Shown here: positions 42,748 to 51,000 of the stretch, piece by piece
Layout: each line of letters begins with the position of its first letter
Numbering within the stretch: the stretch's first letter is position 1
Origin: DAIDKA01 sp049792815
Lineage (GTDB): Bacteria; Pseudomonadota; Gammaproteobacteria; Steroidobacterales; Steroidobacteraceae
Assembly (NCBI GenBank): GCA_049792815.1
Contig: JBARBG010000160.1
Location: 55,211 to 119,210, forward strand
DNA length: 64,000 nucleotides
Direction of reading: 5' to 3'
Notes under the pieces: generated by a model
What the model saw: only the letters and a program-made list of their open reading frames with translations
Database searches by the model: none
Told to the model about the DNA's origin: nothing
Made by a program: the position numbers and the translations under genes

Positions 42748-44022
42748 TCAGTGTTTTGGAAGCGTTTGCCTTTGGCGCTCGAGGAACTCGCGCTCTTTCG
42801 CATTTTCACAGGCATCCAAAGCCAATTGATAAGCGACGGCCGCATCGGACATCCGTCCAAGCCGGCGCAGAAAATCCGCACGAACGGCATGCAGCAGATG
42901 ATATTGCGGCAGGTCGACAGCCTCGAGCAGCTGCAGCGCGGCTCCCGGCCCCTCGATTTCCGCGATCGCCACGGCGCGATTAAGCGCTACAACGGGAGTT
43001 GGGGCGACCTGCACGAGTTGATCGTAAAGGGCCAATATCTGCGGCCAATCGGTGTCGGCGGCCGATAGTGCATCGCAGTGCACTGCGTTGATGGCGGCCT
43101 GCAGCTGATAGGGTCCCGGCCGATTGCGTGCCAGACAGAGCCTTAGCAGCCTGCGACCTTCCTCAACTTTGGACTGATCCCATAGCTTGCGGTCCTGGTC
43201 AGGCAGTCGCACCAGGTCTGCGTTCACGCTGCGCGCATCGCGGCGAGCATCGATCAGCAGCATGAGCGCAAGCAGTCCTAGGACCTCGGACTGTGCCGGC
43301 AACAGGTCGGTCAGGAGCCGACCAAGCCGGATGGCCTCATCGCAGAGATCCGCGCGCATCAGCGTGTCTCCCGATGAACTCGTGTAGCCTTCGTTGAATA
43401 TCAGGTAAATCACTGCCAGAACGCTGCGCAGGCGCACCGGCAACTCGTCCGCCTCAGGAATGCGGTAGGGAATGCTGGCGTCGCGGATCTTGGCCTTGGC
43501 GCGCGATATTCGTTGGGCCAGGGTTGCGGAAGGCACCAGGAAGGCGCGCGCGATTTCATCGGTGCTGAGTCCGCCGAGCAATCGCAGTGTCAGGGCGAGC
43601 TGGGCGTCAGTGGCGAGTGCGGGGTGGCAGCAGGTGAATATGAGCCTCAGCCGATCGTCTTGCACGTCGTGCTCCTGCGGATGTTCCTGCTCATTCAGCA
43701 GTTGGGCGGCAAATTGGCGTTCCGATCGGCTTGACTCCCTGCGCAGCCTGTCGAGCGCCTTGTTGCGGGCGGTGGTGATGATCCAGCCCGCCGGAGACGG
43801 GGGCAGGCCGTTCTGTGGCCATAGGGCCAGAGCGGTGGCAAATGCCTCCTGCACGGCTTCTTCGGCGAGGGAAATATCGCCAAGGAAGCGGGTAAGCACG
43901 GCCACCGCCCGGCCGTATTCGCGCCGAAAGACCAGTGCGATATCTGCGCTCAGCAGTGCTGCTCCATCAACGGGCGGACCTCGATGGGGGTCGTCGTGGC
44001 ACGTGCAAGTTTTCGAGCCCAC
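42748..44022 (-). CDS. ECF sigma factor with DUF6596 domain (ECF42-like)
   Basis: A sigma-70 family factor of up to 424 residues. Region 2 is FRREYGRAVAVLTRFLGDISLAEEAVQEAFATAL with WIITTARNKALDRLRRE; region 4 is LALTLRLLGGLSTDEIARAFLVPSATLAQRISRAKAKI. A long C-terminal extension (about 200-420) contains FNEGYTSSSGD and a TPR-like part. This is the architecture of ECF42, whose members lie next to YCII/DGPF genes and have no anti-sigma factor. The true start is uncertain: the ATG at 44022 overlaps the upstream gene by 73 bases, and a start just after 43950 would need a non-ATG codon. Confidence 0.85.
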   Translation of the reverse strand: MGSKTCTCHDDPHRGPPVDGAALLSADIALVFRREYGRAVAVLTRFLGDISLAEEAVQEAFATALALWPQNGLPPSPAGWIITTARNKALDRLRRESSRSERQFAAQLLNEQEHPQEHDVQDDRLRLIFTCCHPALATDAQLALTLRLLGGLSTDEIARAFLVPSATLAQRISRAKAKIRDASIPYRIPEADELPVRLRSVLAVIYLIFNEGYTSSSGDTLMRADLCDEAIRLGRLLTDLLPAQSEVLGLLALMLLIDARRDARSVNADLVRLPDQDRKLWDQSKVEEGRRLLRLCLARNRPGPYQLQAAINAVHCDALSAADTDWPQILALYDQLVQVAPTPVVALNRAVAIAEIEGPGAALQLLEAVDLPQYHLLHAVRADFLRRLGRMSDAAVAYQLALDACENAKEREFLERQRQTLPKH

Positions 44023-44303
44023 GACAGGGCTGCGTCGAGATCGGGTAGATTCACGATCGTGAAGCCACCGATTTGCTCCTTGCTCTCAACAAACGGCCCG
44101 TCGGTCGTCACAATTTCACCACCTTGGTCGCGCAGGACCGTGGCTGAACTGGGGGGAAGCAGGCCGCCGCTGAACACCCACACGCCCGCAGCCTGCATTT
44201 CCTTTCGCACTGCCCCGACATCACTCATGATCCTATTCAATACGTCAGGTGGCGGCTGGGTGCTGCCCGCTGGATAGCACACGCTGAGCAGATACTGCTT
44301 CAT
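43950..44303 (-). CDS. YCII/DGPF-domain protein, partner of the ECF42-like sigma factor
   Basis: A 117-residue YCII-related protein with the DGPF signature in GGEIVTTDGPFVESKEQIGGF and a start MKQYLLSVCYPAG typical of the family. Genes of this family are characteristically linked to ECF42 sigma factors and are often their targets. The 3' end overlaps the sigma gene frame. A long leader (44304-44469) separates it from the SDR gene. Confidence 0.88.
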   Translation of the reverse strand: MKQYLLSVCYPAGSTQPPPDVLNRIMSDVGAVRKEMQAAGVWVFSGGLLPPSSATVLRDQGGEIVTTDGPFVESKEQIGGFTIVNLPDLDAALSWARKLARATTTPIEVRPLMEQHC

Positions 44304-44455
44304 GGATAGGCCCTTTTCTGAACGGCAACATGCCGGTTTCAGTCACTAAACGAATGGCGGAGGTCAGTTTCGACAGGTATCCGCGGGGGCAGGCCAGATC
44401 ACTGATTATACGAGTGTTTGGCGCGCTCCATTAGACGGTAATCGCGCGCCGGCGC

Positions 44456-44469
44456 GGCGCTTCGGCGCC
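44456..44469 (-). terminator. GC-rich tetraloop hairpin after the SDR gene
   Basis: GGCGC (44456-44460) and GCGCC (44465-44469) enclose a TTCG tetraloop directly next to the SDR stop codon. There is no T-tract on the minus strand, so it could be a terminator stem or an mRNA 3'-end stabiliser. Confidence 0.35.
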
Positions 44470-45180
44470 TCACCAATGTTCCTTGAACGGGCGTGCCTCG
44501 ACCTCGAAAGACCAGGCTGATCGGCCTTGAATGGTCAGCTGATATGCGGTGTCTGCCAGGTCATCCGGAGCGACGAAGAAATCGTCCGGCTTGTCCTTCA
44601 GCATGGCGCGTGTGCGGGGCAAATCGACTACGCCATCTATGATGACCAGGCAGACATGAATGCCATGCGGCCATAAGTGGCGCGCCATAGCCTCGGTCAG
44701 GCTCCTCTGGGCGGCTTTGGCCGGCGCAAAGCCGGCCGCTCGTGCCACGCCTCGGCGTGAAGAGGTCGCGCCGATCACGAGGATGGTCCCTTCGCCTTGG
44801 GCTTTCATCGCCGGTATGACCCGCTGTGCGGTCAGCAGCAGGCCCAGCGCGTTCACGCGAAAGGCGTCCTCGAACGCTTTGGCGTCTATGTCCTCGACTG
44901 TGCCCCAAACGCCGGAACCTGCGTTGTAGACGAGCGTATGGACCTGCCCGATGTCCCGTTCGATCGCCTCGAAGGTATTCGCCACCGACGTGTCATCGGT
45001 TACGTCGCAGGCATAGGCCCGTGCATCCGGCAGGGTTGCGGCCAGCGTCGCGCTTGTGGCCATCGTGCGTGCCAGCAGCGCCACGGCATATCCTTCCCTC
45101 GCGAAACGACGGCCCAGTGCGGCGCCGTTGCCCAGGCCCACTCCGGTCACGACACAGACCTTCTTCTTGCTCATTAGCAT
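44470..45180 (-). CDS. atypical short-chain dehydrogenase/reductase
   Basis: A 236-residue Rossmann protein with nucleotide motif VTGVGLGNGAALGRRFA (a relaxed TGxxxGxG) and LVYNAGSG in place of NNAG. The active-site region is TSSRRGVARAAGFAPAKAAQRS; the Tyr of YxxxK is Phe. The Ser and Lys are present. Known SDRs of this branch also carry Phe or Ala at this position, with uncertain catalysis. Neighbours are the CDGSH gene upstream and the YCII gene downstream, all on the minus strand. Confidence 0.82.
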   Translation of the reverse strand: MLMSKKKVCVVTGVGLGNGAALGRRFAREGYAVALLARTMATSATLAATLPDARAYACDVTDDTSVANTFEAIERDIGQVHTLVYNAGSGVWGTVEDIDAKAFEDAFRVNALGLLLTAQRVIPAMKAQGEGTILVIGATSSRRGVARAAGFAPAKAAQRSLTEAMARHLWPHGIHVCLVIIDGVVDLPRTRAMLKDKPDDFFVAPDDLADTAYQLTIQGRSAWSFEVEARPFKEHW

Positions 45181-45203
45181 GGCCTTCGTTGCACTCCAGG
45201 CGG

Positions 45204-45428
45204 CTAGGCGGGCTTGTCCTGACTCCCAGGGACCGCTGCCTCTGCCGCCTTGAAGCCCTGCTTGGAGTGGGTGCCATCACAGAAGGGTTTGTTGGTCGAA
45301 GCGCCGCATCGACACAACGCGAAAGGGCGCTTCGGGACGGTGTAGGTCGCCCCGTTCCAATCCACTGCGGTGATGTCATCGCCCATTACCAGGTAGGGGC
45401 CGTTCTGCAGTACCTTGATCGTGGCCAT
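45204..45428 (-). CDS. CDGSH iron-sulfur protein
   Basis: A 74-residue small Fe-S protein with the CDGSH-type motif CRCGASTNKPFCDGTH, where Cys-x-Cys, a Cys and a His bind a 2Fe-2S cluster. Bacterial members of this size are cytosolic and thought to be redox or iron-linked. It ends 23 bases before the SDR start, so the two could be co-transcribed. A clear ribosome binding site (AAGGAGAGT) precedes the ATG. Confidence 0.92.
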   Translation of the reverse strand: MATIKVLQNGPYLVMGDDITAVDWNGATYTVPKRPFALCRCGASTNKPFCDGTHSKQGFKAAEAAVPGSQDKPA

Positions 45429-45466
45429 GTCAACTCTCCTTGGTGTGTGGTCAGAACCTGAGCTCG

Positions 45467-47062
45467 CTATGGTCCGACGGGATCCACAGGCCAGATGACG
45501 GCGTCGTAGACGGCAGTGCCGACGGCAGCGCCCTGCGGCGGCCAGTTCGGCGTCTTGTCGAGTTCCACCTTCGCGCCCCAGCTACGCAGCAGGTCTGCAA
45601 GGTCCTTGCGCGGGGCCTGCGGCAATTGCAGAAACGGCACGTAGCCGCGACCCATCGCGTAGTCGAGCGCGGTCAGTCCGTCGTCATCCTTTGCATTGAC
45701 GTCGATCCCGAGGTCGACCAGCGCCGCCATCGCTTCCTTGTTGCCGGCCCGGGTGGCGTAATGAAGCGCCGAGCCGCCGCGCGTGCGCTGCAGGAAGTGG
45801 CGCTTCGACATGAGATTCACATCCGCACCGCTGGCGGCCAGCAGCCTGATGAGTTCGACCGTGGGATTGACGCGCGGACCTTGGCCGTCTCTCTGTCCTT
45901 CTGCGACGTCTTCGATCGCCTCGCGCGGCGGCGCCGCCACGCCTGCCATGCGCGCGTTCGGAAAGCCGGTGCCGCCGGTACGCGCGGTGGTCGCGAGGAT
46001 GATGGGGCCCTGGCCATCGGATGTGGCGAGCCTGGGATTGGCGCCGTGCGCAAGCAGCAGTTTCACGATCTCGATGTCGCCATTGGCGCAGGCTGTGAGG
46101 AACGGAGTGGTGCCACGACCGGTGTCGGCGCCAAGGATATTGCGCGCCACCGCGTGGTAGTAGAGCTGCTGATTCGGATCCGCGCCGCGTTCCACGAGCA
46201 TCTTCACCACTTCACGGGCGGTGGTCCGGTCCGGGACATCCCGGTCGAGTGGGTTATTGCCGCGCACAGTCAGGTTCGCGATAGCCACGTTCAGCGGCCC
46301 CTGCCCGAAAATGTCCCACTGGTTGACGTCGGCGCCCGCTTCGATCAGGCGCCTGGCAATGTCCCAGTTGCCGTTCATCATGGCGATGGACAACGGCGGC
46401 ATGCCGGCGGGATCGGCCAAAGTTGCATCGGCGCGGTGCTGCAGCAGGATCGGCACGCACTCGCGGCAGTTCTCGCGCGCCGCGTACATCAGCGGCGTGA
46501 AGCCACCCCGGTCGAGGTGCTTGGCACGGCTCTCGGCCGTGGCGACGCGCAGGTAGTCGCGCACGGCCGAGTGCGCATTCACGTCCGCGCCTTTCGAGGC
46601 GAGGAACTGCACGAGGTCGGGATGGCGCCTGGCGGTCGCCCACATCAGAGGGGTCTGCCCGCCGAAACGCTCGCGCGCATCGACCTGCGCGCCTGCATTC
46701 ACAAGCAATTTTGCGCCATCGAGATTGCCGCTGCGCGCCACAAGGTGCAGGACGGTCTCGCCGTCCGGATTCACAGAGTTAGGGTTCGCGCCGGCCTTCA
46801 GCAGCAGCCGAAGAAGCTCGGTATTGCTCGCGTCGGCAGCCAGCTGCATCGCGTCGACGCCGTAGTCATTTACCACGTTGGGATCGGCGCCAGCCGCGAG
46901 CAGTCGCTTCACCTCTACGATGTTGCCTTCGAACACTGCCCACTGCAGCGGCGTGCTGTCATCCGGGCGCGACGCTGGTGCGTCCGCTTCGGCGGCCGTA
47001 CCTGTCGACATCAGCACAACTGCGGCCATGACGGTGACTGCGAGCCTGCGGGTCAGGACCAT
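45467..47062 (-). CDS. exported ankyrin-repeat protein
   Basis: A 531-residue protein with a signal peptide (RRLAVTVMAAVVLMSTGTAA) followed by ankyrin repeats along most of its length, for example TPLQWAVFEGNIVEVKRLLA, AMQLAADASNTELLRLLLKA, GFTPLMYAARENCRECVPIL and LTALDYAMGRGYVPFLQL. No enzyme domain is visible. A periplasmic or secreted ankyrin scaffold is likely; its partner is unknown. It is transcribed alone, 38 bases upstream of the CDGSH gene. Confidence 0.85.
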   Translation of the reverse strand: MVLTRRLAVTVMAAVVLMSTGTAAEADAPASRPDDSTPLQWAVFEGNIVEVKRLLAAGADPNVVNDYGVDAMQLAADASNTELLRLLLKAGANPNSVNPDGETVLHLVARSGNLDGAKLLVNAGAQVDARERFGGQTPLMWATARRHPDLVQFLASKGADVNAHSAVRDYLRVATAESRAKHLDRGGFTPLMYAARENCRECVPILLQHRADATLADPAGMPPLSIAMMNGNWDIARRLIEAGADVNQWDIFGQGPLNVAIANLTVRGNNPLDRDVPDRTTAREVVKMLVERGADPNQQLYYHAVARNILGADTGRGTTPFLTACANGDIEIVKLLLAHGANPRLATSDGQGPIILATTARTGGTGFPNARMAGVAAPPREAIEDVAEGQRDGQGPRVNPTVELIRLLAASGADVNLMSKRHFLQRTRGGSALHYATRAGNKEAMAALVDLGIDVNAKDDDGLTALDYAMGRGYVPFLQLPQAPRKDLADLLRSWGAKVELDKTPNWPPQGAAVGTAVYDAVIWPVDPVGP

Positions 47063-47171
47063 GATCTCATTCTTCGATGCCTCGCGCCCATTGTATGACC
47101 AACTCAGCCAGAATCTGCGAATAACTCCTCTACGAGAATGGTCGGCTCGGCCTCTCCCCGAGGATTCAGGA

Positions 47172-47190
47172 CACTCGACGAGTGCTCGTC
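47172..47190. promoter_or_regulatory. two overlapping inverted repeats
   Basis: CACTCG-A-CGAGTG (47172-47184) is a perfect 13-bp palindrome. GACGAG-TG-CTCGTC (47177-47190) is a second one sharing its right arm. They lie about 110 bases upstream of the exported ankyrin gene and just beyond the vapC stop. The symmetry fits a protein-binding site or mutually exclusive hairpins. Confidence 0.35.
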
Positions 47191-47222
47191 CGGTACGCGT
47201 GTCATGCTATTTGCGTCGCTTC

Positions 47223-47648
47223 CTAAACTTCCTGAACTTTGAATCCCTCGCGTCGGGCTGCGAGAGTCAATCGAGTATCGAGGCAGACCAGATCGAGCGT
47301 CGTCGGATCATGATCAGCGGCGATGAGGGCGGCCGCAAGCTGCAAGCTGTCTGCAGCGCGCAGGGGATGGGCCCGCAATATGCGCTCCGCGGTACGCCGG
47401 ACGGCATCGGACGGCAAGATCTCATGCCAGCCGTCAGCGAGTGCGCGCATGGCAATCAGCGCAGCTTCAATCTCGGCAGCACTGATTAGGTTCTCACGTT
47501 CACGGCGCGCAAGCGTGGAAGCGATCTGTACGGAAGTGCCCCACCAGGCAACGATTTGTGGATCATCCTCTAGAACCGTGAGCAAACCCTCGCGTGTCGG
47601 CTCATCGGCAAGTAGTGGGATGATTGCTGAAGCATCCCAAAATTTCAT
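47223..47648 (-). CDS. vapC: PIN-domain toxin VapC
   Basis: A 141-residue PIN-domain ribonuclease toxin. The first acidic residue is D5 in MKFWDASAIIPLL, a second acidic region lies in ENLISAAEIEAAL, and the late ADSLQLAAALIAADHD provides the remaining acidic residues. It follows the antitoxin gene by 11 bases on the same strand, the usual order in VapBC modules. VapC toxins typically cleave initiator tRNA or other tRNAs; the target here is unknown. Confidence 0.9.
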   Translation of the reverse strand: MKFWDASAIIPLLADEPTREGLLTVLEDDPQIVAWWGTSVQIASTLARRERENLISAAEIEAALIAMRALADGWHEILPSDAVRRTAERILRAHPLRAADSLQLAAALIAADHDPTTLDLVCLDTRLTLAARREGFKVQEV

Positions 47649-47659
47649 CGCGCCGCCAC

Positions 47660-47956
47660 TTAACGGTCCTCGGAGCGATCGCGGTCCAGGGCTTCGAGCA
47701 GACGCGACGTACGCGCCAACGGAATATCGAGCAGGCCCCGAACCAATTGCGCCGACAAAGGACGCCGTGGCGGTCGAGTCACACCTTCAACGCCGAGCAG
47801 TTTCAGGCGGTCGGCGCCTCGGCTTGTGGACTCAATGCGTTCCAGTCGCGCGATGGGTACTTCACGGTCATAGATCACCACCGCGCTTCCGGCTCGGACC
47901 TTGCGCAAATATGCGCTAAGGTTATTTTTTAGCTTGGATACTGTAGCTTTTTCCAT
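47660..47956 (-). CDS. vapB: Phd/YefM-family antitoxin VapB
   Basis: A 98-residue antitoxin. The start at 47956 gives MEKATVSKLKNNLSAYLRKV, the typical Phd/YefM DNA-binding N-terminus; an in-frame ATG at 47992 would put the promoter elements inside the gene. The middle reads RAGSAVVIYDREVPIARLERI. The C-terminal part (PPRRPLSAQLVRGLLDIPLA) would bind and mask the toxin. A perfect palindrome overlaps its start codon. Confidence 0.9.
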   Translation of the reverse strand: MEKATVSKLKNNLSAYLRKVRAGSAVVIYDREVPIARLERIESTSRGADRLKLLGVEGVTRPPRRPLSAQLVRGLLDIPLARTSRLLEALDRDRSEDR

Positions 47957-47992
47957 ATAGCTATTATAGCTATATTTGTGGGAGTTTGGCAA
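47955..47992 (-). promoter_or_regulatory. vapBC promoter-operator, apparently leaderless
   Basis: On the minus strand TTGCCA (47992-47987) and TATAAT (47968-47963) are 18 bases apart, a near-consensus sigma-70 promoter. The TATAAT lies within a 21-bp perfect palindrome (47955-47975) with 10-bp arms ATATAGCTAT. The ATG of vapB starts 7 bases after the -10, so a transcript starting at the normal distance would begin at or next to the AUG. The palindrome is the likely VapBC-binding operator. Confidence 0.7.
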
Positions 47993-48150
47993 CTACGGTC
48001 GTTTTAGCCACGTTTGCCATATCGATGGTCATGCGAAGTACATGATGGATTTCACAGATCTTATCGACCATGTAAGCGTCACTTGGGTTGGTGCAAGTAA
48101 CGCCCTAGCGACGCTGAGTTGAAGCCGGCAGACAGGGCCCGGACCTTCTA

Positions 48151-48165
48151 GTAGCATTTTGCTAC
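48151..48165. promoter_or_regulatory. inverted repeat before the ParD-like gene
   Basis: GTAGCA (48151-48156) and TGCTAC (48160-48165) surround TTT, directly before the AAGGAGG ribosome binding site of the ParD-like gene. The position fits autoregulation by the antitoxin or an RNA hairpin controlling translation. Confidence 0.5.
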
Positions 48166-48180
48166 CCAAGGAGGCGCGTT

Positions 48181-48594
48181 ATGCCCCAACCCGTCAAAGT
48201 AGGCGATGCACTGATCGCGGCGGCACGCACCGCGGCTGAAGAAAACCAGCGTTCGATGGCCGCCCAAATCGAACATTGGGCGCTCTTGGGTCGGGCCGTT
48301 GAAAAGGCCCTCACGCTGGGCGATGCGGTGGCGCTCAAAGGCTCTGCAGGACAGCTCGATGCGAGCTCCCGTAGCCGACTCGCAGAGGCACTGAGCAACG
48401 CGCTCGATCCGGATCGCAGCGCGGTTGCCAAAACGGCCATTGGTATTCGTGATTCCATCCGCTACGAGACCGATCCGGCGCTGCCTGGTCTGCTGATTCA
48501 GCGGCGACCCGATGGAACTCGGCGCCTCGGCCGCATGGTGAATCGGGAATTTGTCGTCGTCGGCTCAGCGGCTGAGACGGCGACCACGCGTTGA
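48181..48594 (+). CDS. ParD-like antitoxin, without visible toxin
   Basis: A 137-residue protein of the ParD-like (DUF3423) family, with MPQPVKVGDALIAAARTAAEENQRSMAAQIEHWALLGRAVE at the N-terminus, a ribbon-helix-helix pattern seen in type II antitoxins. The C-terminal half (LIQRRPDGTRRLGRMVNREFVV) resembles the usual toxin-binding tail. A strong AAGGAGG precedes the start. No toxin frame follows: only a 21-codon frame from TTG 48592 is open before the TonB gene. It may be solitary or have lost its toxin. Confidence 0.72.
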   Translation: MPQPVKVGDALIAAARTAAEENQRSMAAQIEHWALLGRAVEKALTLGDAVALKGSAGQLDASSRSRLAEALSNALDPDRSAVAKTAIGIRDSIRYETDPALPGLLIQRRPDGTRRLGRMVNREFVVVGSAAETATTR

Positions 48595-48802
48595 CCTATT
48601 CCGATCTGCTCGAGGTCCTGCGACGAGCCCTGCAGAACGAGGGCCCGGATGCATGAACTTCGGCCATGGGGTTTTCGCTGCGGCTTTTGGCTGATGGAGT
48701 TCTTTTATCGTACCGTGCCGAGGAGCCTGCAGCCCGATTTACAATTACGTGACACGCCCTGCCAAAACACCAGAACTTTCGATTCAAGACAATGTGCGTA
48801 GG

Positions 48803-50959
48803 TCAAAAGCGCTTGGAGACTGTGAAGCGAACGGTGCGTGGCTCGAGCGGGTGTACGTGCCGATCGGCGACGCCCGCAGCGGGCTCACCGGGCAGGCGGT
48901 CGATGTACCAGAATTCCGCCGCATTGGCGTGAACGTCGAGAATGTTGTAGAGACCCAGCCCGCCCGTCCAGCCGCTCGCGAAGCTGTAGCGGAAGTCCCC
49001 ATTCCATTCGCCATAACCGGATCCCTGGATGACATCATCCGAGGACAGCGGATACGCTCCCAGATAGCGGTATTCCAACCCACCGCTCCAAGGGCCAAGA
49101 TTCTTCACGTAGGCGGCAAACGAGCCGGTCGCAAAGGGTGCGTTGGCGAGATACTCCCCGACATGACCCGTACCGTCATCGAACGGCGCCTTGAAGCGCG
49201 CATGATTTGCCGAATAGCTTCCGTAGAACTCGAGCCAGCTTAGCGCCTGGTAGGTCATATTAATCTCGAAACCTCGACGCCGACTGGCCGGGCCGGCATT
49301 GTCCTGGCCGATGTCCGCGTTATAGGTCGTTTCCGACTGAGCATCGAGATTGAACAGCGCGAGGGTCACCGTCAGTCGGCGCGTGAACTGCTGGCGAATG
49401 CCAATCTCCTCCCCGATCTGCGAAGCCAGAAGCGGTGCCACGACAGTGCCGGAAGTCTGCGCCTGAGTCACGCCACGCAGGTCATCGCTATGAAAGCCCT
49501 TGCCCGCGCTCAGGTAGAACTCCGTGGTGTCGACCGGCGTGAAGATGAGGCTGCCCTTGGGCTGAAAGAGCGACGCATGAGCAGCGCCCATGTTTGTTCC
49601 CGAATCACTGCCCGAATAGAACTCCTCGCGCAAGCCCAGTACGCTGCGGAACCAGGCGTTCCAGTGGGCCGTCGCCTGTACATACACGCCCGAATCTCCA
49701 ACGTGGACTTTGTCGGACTCGCTGAAGCTCAAGGGATCATCCGCTGCGGAGAGTGGTTGGCGGTCGCGGGTCGGCAGCCGTGATACCTCCACGTAGTCAA
49801 AGCGCGACTGGGCACCCGCGATCCAGTCGGTATCGATTCCGAACAGCGGCTCGGTGCGCGAGTAGCTGACGGCGCCGCCCACCGTGCTCCGGTCTTCATG
49901 CTGCGCCTCCTGATCACCGTTGATGGGATCGACGAGGAAATGCGTGAAGTCGTTCCACAACGTGAAGCGATTGCTGATGTAGTAGGCGCTCGCCGCGAGC
50001 TGACCTTCGGCCACACGCTTGAAGTACTGCGCCGACACGCTGCCACGCTGTGCCTGACCGCCATCGGAAGGGTCCAGAGAGCCGAACCGGTCGATGAGGC
50101 CCGCGGAGAGCGCGCGCACAGGCTGGTCCGTCGAGGCGTTCCAAAGGCCGTGATAGAACATGGCGGTGACTGAATAGCCATCTCGGGCGTCCCCGTCGCT
50201 ATAACGCAGGACGGCGTTGATCTTGCGTTGATCATCCGGATGGTCCCAGGGGCCGTCGTAGTGCTGAGCCTCGAGCGCACCGAGCAGTTGGCCATCGCCA
50301 ATCGCCACCGAGTCTGCGCTGAAGATGCGCTGGAATCCCAGCGTGCCGAGGGTGGCGGTCGCGCTCGGGACGATTGCATTGAGGTAACTCATGTGGACGG
50401 AGCCCACCGAGGAGAAGTCACCCTCGCCGGCGTAGTAGGTGCCCTTGGTGTAGCGGATATTGGTGACAAGCTCCGGGATCATGAAATTCAGGTCCGTATA
50501 GCCTTGTCCGTGGGCGTTGGTCGGTTCGTTGATGGGCATGCCATCGACGTAGGTACCGAGGTTGGTCCCGTGGTCGAGGTTGAAACCTCGCATCAGATAC
50601 TGATTGGCTTTACCCTCCCCACTATGTGAGGTGACGACAAGTCCCGGCACGGTCTCCAAGAGTTGGCCGGGCCGGTAAGCCGGCGTCAGGGCAAGCTCGT
50701 CGTTGACCACGATGCCTTCGCTGGCCGTCGTAGCCGTTCCGATCAGGCCGCGCCGTGCCGCGGTCACGACGACCTCTTGAATCTCATCGGTCGTGGCAAC
50801 TGTCGTCAACGGATCGGGCGCTTCAGCCGTGGCCTGCCCTCCATCGGACTGTTGCGCGAGAACCGGGGCGGCGCCCAGGACACCGACGAGGGCCATGAGT
50901 CCAAGATGAGCGCCGTGCCGATGGAGGTTCCAGCTCGTGTTTGAACATGTGTCGACCAT
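48803..50959 (-). CDS. TonB-dependent outer-membrane receptor
   Basis: A receptor of about 718 residues. The start at 50959 gives a signal with LGLMALVGVLGAAPVLA. A TonB-box-like EIQEVVVTAAR is followed by a plug domain (about residues 55-175: PAYRPGQLLETVPGLVVTSH, YLMRGFNLDHGTN) and a 22-strand barrel ending in RFTVSKRF, the C-terminal Phe for BAM recognition. It lies behind the DUF6152 and haem protein genes on the same strand. A ligand cannot be named; the YLMRGFNLDHG plug is common in receptors for organic ligands as well as iron complexes. Confidence 0.9.
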   Translation of the reverse strand: MVDTCSNTSWNLHRHGAHLGLMALVGVLGAAPVLAQQSDGGQATAEAPDPLTTVATTDEIQEVVVTAARRGLIGTATTASEGIVVNDELALTPAYRPGQLLETVPGLVVTSHSGEGKANQYLMRGFNLDHGTNLGTYVDGMPINEPTNAHGQGYTDLNFMIPELVTNIRYTKGTYYAGEGDFSSVGSVHMSYLNAIVPSATATLGTLGFQRIFSADSVAIGDGQLLGALEAQHYDGPWDHPDDQRKINAVLRYSDGDARDGYSVTAMFYHGLWNASTDQPVRALSAGLIDRFGSLDPSDGGQAQRGSVSAQYFKRVAEGQLAASAYYISNRFTLWNDFTHFLVDPINGDQEAQHEDRSTVGGAVSYSRTEPLFGIDTDWIAGAQSRFDYVEVSRLPTRDRQPLSAADDPLSFSESDKVHVGDSGVYVQATAHWNAWFRSVLGLREEFYSGSDSGTNMGAAHASLFQPKGSLIFTPVDTTEFYLSAGKGFHSDDLRGVTQAQTSGTVVAPLLASQIGEEIGIRQQFTRRLTVTLALFNLDAQSETTYNADIGQDNAGPASRRRGFEINMTYQALSWLEFYGSYSANHARFKAPFDDGTGHVGEYLANAPFATGSFAAYVKNLGPWSGGLEYRYLGAYPLSSDDVIQGSGYGEWNGDFRYSFASGWTGGLGLYNILDVHANAAEFWYIDRLPGEPAAGVADRHVHPLEPRTVRFTVSKRF

Positions 50960-51000
50960 TTTGTAATCAGTAGCTGTGAAGTGTGGCCGCCGTGCCCTTG

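Noticed and set aside
45440..47098. 552-codon plus-strand open frame opposite the ankyrin gene
   Set aside because: The minus strand encodes clear ankyrin repeats with a signal peptide. The opposite frame is His/Arg/Val-rich without family motifs.
47957..47992. Upstream ATG for VapB adding 12 residues
   Set aside because: The extra residues (SHKYSYNSY) are not typical of the family, and the promoter and palindrome would lie inside the gene.
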